Assembly (NCBI GenBank): GCA_902491625.1
Contig: CABUIO010000041.1
Coordinates: forward strand, 1-9,111
DNA length: 9,111 nucleotides
Direction: 5' to 3'
Origin: an uncultured Porphyromonadaceae bacterium
GTDB lineage: Bacteria; Bacteroidota; Bacteroidia; Bacteroidales; Muribaculaceae
Made by a program: the position numbers and the translations under genes. The notes beneath the pieces are model-generated. The model was not told the DNA's origin. It did no database searches and saw nothing but the letters and a program-made list of their open reading frames with translations. Shown here piece by piece: positions 6,201 through 9,111 of the stretch; positions within the stretch are counted from its first letter, which is position 1; each line of letters opens with the position of its first letter.

Positions 6201-7035
6201 TGTCTGAGGAAATTGTCTCGGGTTCAAAGATGCGGGTTCTGGATGCGTAGCGGCCTCCGGCCAGTGCGTGGCGCATATAGCTGAAAAACGGAGTGTGGCC
6301 TTTGTGTGCGGCTCTGAGCGCATGTACGAAGACGCGCGGAATCCAGCTGAAGGGGAATTTGTGGCGCATGATGGCTCCGTGAGCCATTATCCACCACGGC
6401 TCGCGGTAGCAGCGTTCGCCGGTCCCGTCGCGGTCGTGGGCGCCGATGGTCACCGGAAAGAGGCTGACGGACAGCCCCGCACGCCGCGCGTCGGTGAGAA
6501 AAACCTCCTCCTCGCCGCAACGGATCACTTCGGTGCCGAGGCTTATCTTTTCGTTGAAACGTACGCGTCGGGTCACACTTTCCCTGCGAAACGCAAGCTC
6601 ATAGGCTGTGATATACCATCCTCGTGGCGCTTTCCGTTCCGGACATACATCCTCCGGATAAGGTTTCACGTATTGCCCGCAGCAGGTGTAACGGCAGGCC
6701 GCCACGTCTGTGTCCGGATGTGCTTCCAGCATTGCAGCAAGGGTCCGTAGCCCTTCGGCTGAATAGTCTACGTCATCATCCCCCATGAGGAGTAGCGGCG
6801 CCGAGGATGACTCTATGGCTATGTTGCGGTTGCGCGATATGCCCCGGGTATGTGTCACCACGATTTCGAAGTCGTCGCGTTCCAAAAGCATCTGCGGCAC
6901 ATCGCAATCGCCGTCGGGAAGCTGCCAGGCCACAAGATAGCCTACACCCTCCACTCGGGGATGGCGCGAGGCTACGAGGCGTGCGATCCCTTCGGCTCCT
7001 ATTGTGCACAGAAGTACCTGCAGACTGCAAGGCAT
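6187..7035 (-). CDS. GT-A (family 2-like) glycosyltransferase
   Basis: A 282-residue protein when started at ATG 7035, where a purine-rich stretch (AAGGA, CGGAG) precedes the codon and the first strand LQVLLCTIG follows at once. An in-frame ATG at 7077 would add 14 charged residues and overlap the upstream gene by 28 bases, so it is the less likely start. Visible GT-A features are TRGISRNRNIAIE (63-75), the metal-binding MGDDDVDY (84-91), a central region with RGWYITAYELAFRR (138-151) and GEEEVFL (174-180), where GT2 enzymes carry the catalytic acidic residues. A basic amphipathic C-terminus follows. Related Bacteroidota genes occur in capsule and exopolysaccharide clusters. The donor sugar is unknown. 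It starts 14 bases after the GT4 gene and overlaps dgt by 14 bases. Confidence 0.87.
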   Translation of the reverse strand: MPCSLQVLLCTIGAEGIARLVASRHPRVEGVGYLVAWQLPDGDCDVPQMLLERDDFEIVVTHTRGISRNRNIAIESSSAPLLLMGDDDVDYSAEGLRTLAAMLEAHPDTDVAACRYTCCGQYVKPYPEDVCPERKAPRGWYITAYELAFRRESVTRRVRFNEKISLGTEVIRCGEEEVFLTDARRAGLSVSLFPVTIGAHDRDGTGERCYREPWWIMAHGAIMRHKFPFSWIPRVFVHALRAAHKGHTPFFSYMRHALAGGRYASRTRIFEPETISSDNERD

Positions 7036-7049
7036 CTCCGCACGTTTCC

Positions 7050-8192
7050 TTATCTCTTTTCCAATACCGATTTCCATTGCTCCATGAACTTGTCCGTCAC
7101 CACGCGCACATCATTGTGACGCTCGACAAAAGCGCGTCCCTGACGCGAGAGCGTCTTCAGACGTTCGGGATCGCATACGGCGGCTTCCAAAGCATCGACT
7201 ATTCCGGCGTCGCTGTAGGGCGTTACATTGACCACCGGACGCAGCTCCTTCTCGCCGATGAAGTCATAATACTCCTCCTCGCCGCCGCTCACTGTGACGC
7301 GGCCTGTCGACATTGTCTCCAGCGCGTTGGTCGCCGGAGTGTAGGAATAGAGTTGGTCAACCACGATGTCGGCCTTTTTCAGTTCCCGGATGTATTTTTC
7401 GTAGGGAAGGTCGATCACTTTTGTGACAGTGCATATGTCGGGGTGTCGGCGCTCGACCTTTATGGCGGCATCATAGAGCCGGTCCAGACCCTTGAACATC
7501 TCGTAGCGCTCCTTCACTCCCACGAATATATTGATCTTGCGCCCGGTGAAATCGCGTCCTTCGTAGGAATGTTCCGGTGTGAGACCCTCAGGTGTATGCA
7601 GCCGGGTGTCTACGGGGATGCCGGTGTAAACGAGCTTTTCCCCCATGTAGGGACGAGCCAGACGATAGTATTCGTAAAGCGCGGCCATAGCACCGTCGAC
7701 ATTCTCGTAAATGAAGCGGCAATGGTCGCCCATGTTTCCGGCCATCCATCGTCGTTCGTCGTAGGAATATTTGCGGGCGTAGGGAGTTGGCTCCCCTTTG
7801 ATGCGGTATTCCGAATAATCAAGCCTGTCATCCTCGCAGCAACCCTTCACAATCACCGGATCGCTTCCGGCCACGGACAGGAACACCGAGGCGTTGTTGC
7901 GTTTCAGCTCTGAGAAGAAATAGCGGAGTTTGCCGGTGCGAAGACTCAGGAAGTTGGGATTAATGATCTGCACCACGTCGTAGCCCTTGGCATGGGAGAT
8001 GAAATCGAACACTTTCGCCAGATATCTGAAGGATCCCAACAGCCCCGAGGGACGTGTCAGGTCGACATCGCGGCGGGTCGCCATGATGCCCGAGCCTTCG
8101 CTTGCCAGAGTCACGGCATGGCCGCGCCGTCTAAGCTCGTCGGATAGAGTGACGTGGAAATTGGAATAGTCGCCAACAAATAATATTTTCAT
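7050..8192 (-). CDS. GT-B (family 4-like) glycosyltransferase
   Basis: A 380-residue enzyme with the two Rossmann-like halves of a GT-B fold. The N-terminal half opens with MKILFVGDYSNFH and RRRGHAVTLASEG. The C-terminal half begins near the typical linker GIPVDT and NIFVGVKE, and holds the nucleotide-sugar loop NALETMSTGRVTVSGG (289-304). Glu292 corresponds to the second glutamate of the GT4 E-x7-E motif. The position of the first one appears to be Tyr284, so this motif is incomplete. It probably transfers a sugar onto a surface-polysaccharide or glycolipid precursor on the cytoplasmic side of the membrane. It is the first gene of the seven-gene operon, and its ATG lies four bases after a TATCTTTG promoter box. 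A divergent or altered active site is possible. Confidence 0.92.
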   Translation of the reverse strand: MKILFVGDYSNFHVTLSDELRRRGHAVTLASEGSGIMATRRDVDLTRPSGLLGSFRYLAKVFDFISHAKGYDVVQIINPNFLSLRTGKLRYFFSELKRNNASVFLSVAGSDPVIVKGCCEDDRLDYSEYRIKGEPTPYARKYSYDERRWMAGNMGDHCRFIYENVDGAMAALYEYYRLARPYMGEKLVYTGIPVDTRLHTPEGLTPEHSYEGRDFTGRKINIFVGVKERYEMFKGLDRLYDAAIKVERRHPDICTVTKVIDLPYEKYIRELKKADIVVDQLYSYTPATNALETMSTGRVTVSGGEEEYYDFIGEKELRPVVNVTPYSDAGIVDALEAAVCDPERLKTLSRQGRAFVERHNDVRVVTDKFMEQWKSVLEKR

Positions 8193-8196
8193 ACGG

Positions 8197-8228
8197 CAAA
8201 GATAGTCATTGCATCCGGATTCTGCTAA
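8197..8228 (-). promoter_or_regulatory. promoter of the glycosyltransferase-dgt-envelope operon
   Basis: The minus strand shows TATCTTTG (8197-8204), an exact TAnnTTTG box, with TTAG (8225-8228) in place of TTTG 20 bases upstream. Four bases (CCGT) separate the box from the ATG at 8192, so the messenger probably starts at or next to the start codon. The upstream element sits just beyond the stop codon of the antitoxin gene, so read-through from the toxin-antitoxin module could also feed this operon. Confidence 0.7.
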
Positions 8229-8231
8229 TAG

Positions 8232-8495
8232 TCAGACGGAGATTATTGATTTGCCAAAAAAGGAAGACAGCATAGCAAGCGTGGCGACGGTAAAGTTGTG
8301 CTGTCCGCTCAGCCAGCGTGTGATTTCACTCGGGCGCTTGCCGATCTGATCCGCAAACTGTTTTTTTGTAAGGCCTCGCTCCTGCATGAGGTCATGGATT
8401 TTGTTGGATATCGCAAAGGAAAGGTTCACCTCCTCTCTGATATCATCCGGAACACTGCTGACCATTTCCCTGTATCTGTTTCTGATATCCTTCAT
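8232..8495 (-). CDS. XRE-family antitoxin of the right-hand module
   Basis: An 87-residue protein with an XRE helix-turn-helix over about residues 29-83: ISNKIHDLMQERGLTKKQFADQIGKRPSEITRWLSGQHNFTVATLAMLSSFFG is the domain by position, with helix 2 at TKKQFADQI (43-51) and the recognition helix at PSEITRWLSG (55-64). A short charged N-terminal part (MKDIRNRYREMVSSVPDDI) may contact the toxin. The ATG overlaps the stop of the upstream toxin-like gene (ATGA at 8492-8495), the tight toxin-first arrangement of higBA-type modules. By analogy it should neutralise that protein and repress the shared promoter by binding the palindrome at 9000-9021. It is not closely similar to the left-hand HigA, so the modules look independent. 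Confidence 0.88.
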   Translation of the reverse strand: MKDIRNRYREMVSSVPDDIREEVNLSFAISNKIHDLMQERGLTKKQFADQIGKRPSEITRWLSGQHNFTVATLAMLSSFFGKSIISV

Positions 8496-8962
8496 AGTTC
8501 AAAAGATTTATTTGTTTCGATAGTTTTAGATGTAATCGTAACCGTACCATCGCGCTGACCTTCTTTCAGAAGTTCTTCAAACTTTTGTAGAGTGAGAACA
8601 TATCCTCTCAAAGAATCGTCTTCCTGATAAGTGCGGGAATTTTTCACTCCTCCATTGCCGAGGATAAGGATCTTGTCAGATAGCCGCAAGCAATACAGCC
8701 GTAATTTAGAGCGAAGCAGAGGCAATGCCACGACAGAATCTCTCATCTTTCCTTCCGGTCTGAAGAAACGTTCTAAAGCGCCCTCATCGGCAATCTTATC
8801 AACGAGTTGTACTATTCTCAAAAGATCTTTGTTTAGTTGAGCGTCTTCTATGAATTTTAAATAGAAACGTTCGTATTCACTTTCAGATTCAGTTGAAAAT
8901 TGAATCGTGTAAATGGTACAATTGTCGGTGTCATTAACCAAAACCAGTTCGACTTCGCTCAT
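8492..8962 (-). CDS. RelE/HigB-like toxin candidate
   Basis: A 156-residue protein started at ATG 8962 (MSEVELVLVND). The frame is open upstream to 9079, but the promoter box at 8985-8992 and palindrome lie inside that extension, so the inner start is preferred. From residue 30 a long helix (YERFYLKFIEDAQLNKDLL, then IVQLVDKIADEG) is followed by strands FFRPEGKMRDSVVALP (66-81), LRLYCLRLSD (87-96) and KILILGNGGVK (97-107), then a helix LTLQKFEELLKEG. This order resembles RelE-superfamily mRNA interferases, with Arg74, Arg84, Lys86, Arg88 and Arg93 as basic candidates for RNA contact. It is longer than most (about 95-120 residues). Pairing with an XRE gene by a four-base overlap supports a toxin role. 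The identification is structural inference, and it could be another RNA-binding or regulatory partner. Confidence 0.65.
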   Translation of the reverse strand: MSEVELVLVNDTDNCTIYTIQFSTESESEYERFYLKFIEDAQLNKDLLRIVQLVDKIADEGALERFFRPEGKMRDSVVALPLLRSKLRLYCLRLSDKILILGNGGVKNSRTYQEDDSLRGYVLTLQKFEELLKEGQRDGTVTITSKTIETNKSFEL

Positions 8963-8984
8963 ATCTCTTTTTTTTATGATAACG

Positions 8985-8992
8985 CAAATGTA
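8985..8992 (-). promoter_or_regulatory. -7 box of the right-hand toxin-antitoxin promoter
   Basis: TACATTTG on the minus strand fits the Bacteroidota TAnnTTTG box. No good TTTG stands 19-21 bases upstream; that region is taken up by the palindrome at 9000-9021. The box lies 22 bases before ATG 8962, so a short A-rich leader (AAAAAAAAGAG) is expected, unlike the two promoters with a four-base gap. Confidence 0.6.
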
Positions 8993-8999
8993 AGACAAA

Positions 9000-9021
9000 T
9001 ATTTCACATAGATGTGAAATA
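9000..9021. promoter_or_regulatory. 22-base perfect palindrome, probable operator
   Basis: Arms TATTTCACAT (9000-9009) and ATGTGAAATA (9012-9021) are perfect inverted repeats with a two-base AG centre. The site begins seven bases upstream of the TACATTTG box and spans the -33 region, a place where a bound dimer would block polymerase. The two-base spacing is the same as in the higBA operator, though the arm sequence differs. The XRE antitoxin at 8232-8495 is the likely ligand. Confidence 0.7.
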
Positions 9022-9035
9022 GGAAGGCTTTTTTT

Positions 9036-9062
9036 ACTTTAAGGACTTTAAAGACTTTAAGA
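9036..9062. repeat. three tandem 9-base units (ACTTTAAGG type)
   Basis: ACTTTAAGG (9036-9044), ACTTTAAAG (9045-9053) and ACTTTAAGA (9054-9062) stand head to tail with one or two substitutions each. The array abuts and slightly overlaps the right edge repeat. It could be a phased binding site or part of a dispersed repeat element. No function is evident. Confidence 0.7.
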
Positions 9063-9093
9063 GGTTGTTTAATAATCATTGTTAATGACAGGG
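9060..9093 (+). repeat. right copy of the 34-base inverted edge repeat
   Basis: This is the partner of 20-53 in opposite orientation, 31 of 34 positions identical, ending 18 bases from the window edge. Reading outward from the window both copies run AGAGGTTGTTTAATAAT, then a variable spot, then TTGTTAA and GACAGGGT. The right copy follows three 9-base tandem units, while the left copy follows a palindrome. Confidence 0.75.
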
Positions 9094-9111
9094 TGGTGTA
9101 TTTTATGATTA

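Noticed and set aside
5373..6284. Plus-strand open frame of 303 codons opposite dgt
   Set aside because: The opposite strand carries every dGTPase signature in order, and the plus-strand translation has no recognisable fold or start signal.
6201..6323. Extended N-terminus for dgt
   Set aside because: The extra 41 residues lie within the glycosyltransferase coding sequence in another frame and do not resemble Dgt. The start at 6200 gives the usual beginning.
6807..7913. Long open frame on the plus strand (368 codons) opposite the two glycosyltransferase genes
   Set aside because: It is antisense to two genes with clear motifs, crosses their junction and shows no domain. Long antisense frames are common in G+C-rich coding DNA.
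8963..9079. Longer start for the right-hand toxin-like gene
   Set aside because: The extension would translate through the TAnnTTTG box and the operator palindrome, giving a low-complexity KVFKVLKVKKAF peptide.

Overview
The window looks like chromosomal DNA from a member of the Bacteroidales. The intestinal Muribaculaceae/Bacteroides range is likely, but I cannot fix the genus. The reasons are promoters of the Bacteroidota type (TTTG, about 20 bases, TAnnTTTG), weak or absent Shine-Dalgarno sequences, and protein families in the forms seen in that order (HigBA, TPM/zinc-ribbon, DUF3298, dGTPase, capsule-type glycosyltransferases). All recognised genes lie on the minus strand, so transcription runs from the right end of the window to the left.

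Layout from right to left. (1) 9000-8232: a toxin-antitoxin-like module, with a RelE/HigB-like protein first and an XRE antitoxin overlapping it by ATGA, behind a promoter containing a perfect 22-base palindrome. (2) 8192-779: seven closely packed genes that look like one operon. They are a GT-B glycosyltransferase, a GT-A glycosyltransferase, dGTPase (dgt), a secreted protein of unknown function, a TPM-domain membrane protein with four CxxC pairs, a secreted DUF3298-type protein and a second GT2 glycosyltransferase. The operon starts at a promoter whose TATCTTTG box ends four bases before the start codon. (3) 752-80: a higBA module with its own promoter and palindromic operator. Its toxin gene has lost one base near 571-572 and is frameshifted, while the antitoxin is intact.

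The glycosyltransferases probably add sugars to a surface polysaccharide or glycolipid, but the window lacks the other genes of such a pathway. The three envelope proteins between them are probably exported or membrane-anchored. dgt adjusts dNTP pools and may simply share the transcript. The core is visibly G+C-rich and the two toxin-antitoxin ends are A+T-rich, which suggests the ends were acquired separately.

The strongest structural signal not explained by genes is a pair of 34-base sequences, 31 of 34 identical, in inverted orientation 19 and 18 bases from the two window edges. They may be copies of a dispersed repeat, the ends of neighbouring mobile elements, or the point where an assembly broke. 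I found no complete transposase, CRISPR array, tRNA or rRNA, and I cannot point to a clearly new multi-gene system. The most novel candidates are the right-hand toxin-antitoxin pair, the TPM/zinc-ribbon protein with its two secreted neighbours, and the inverted edge repeats.
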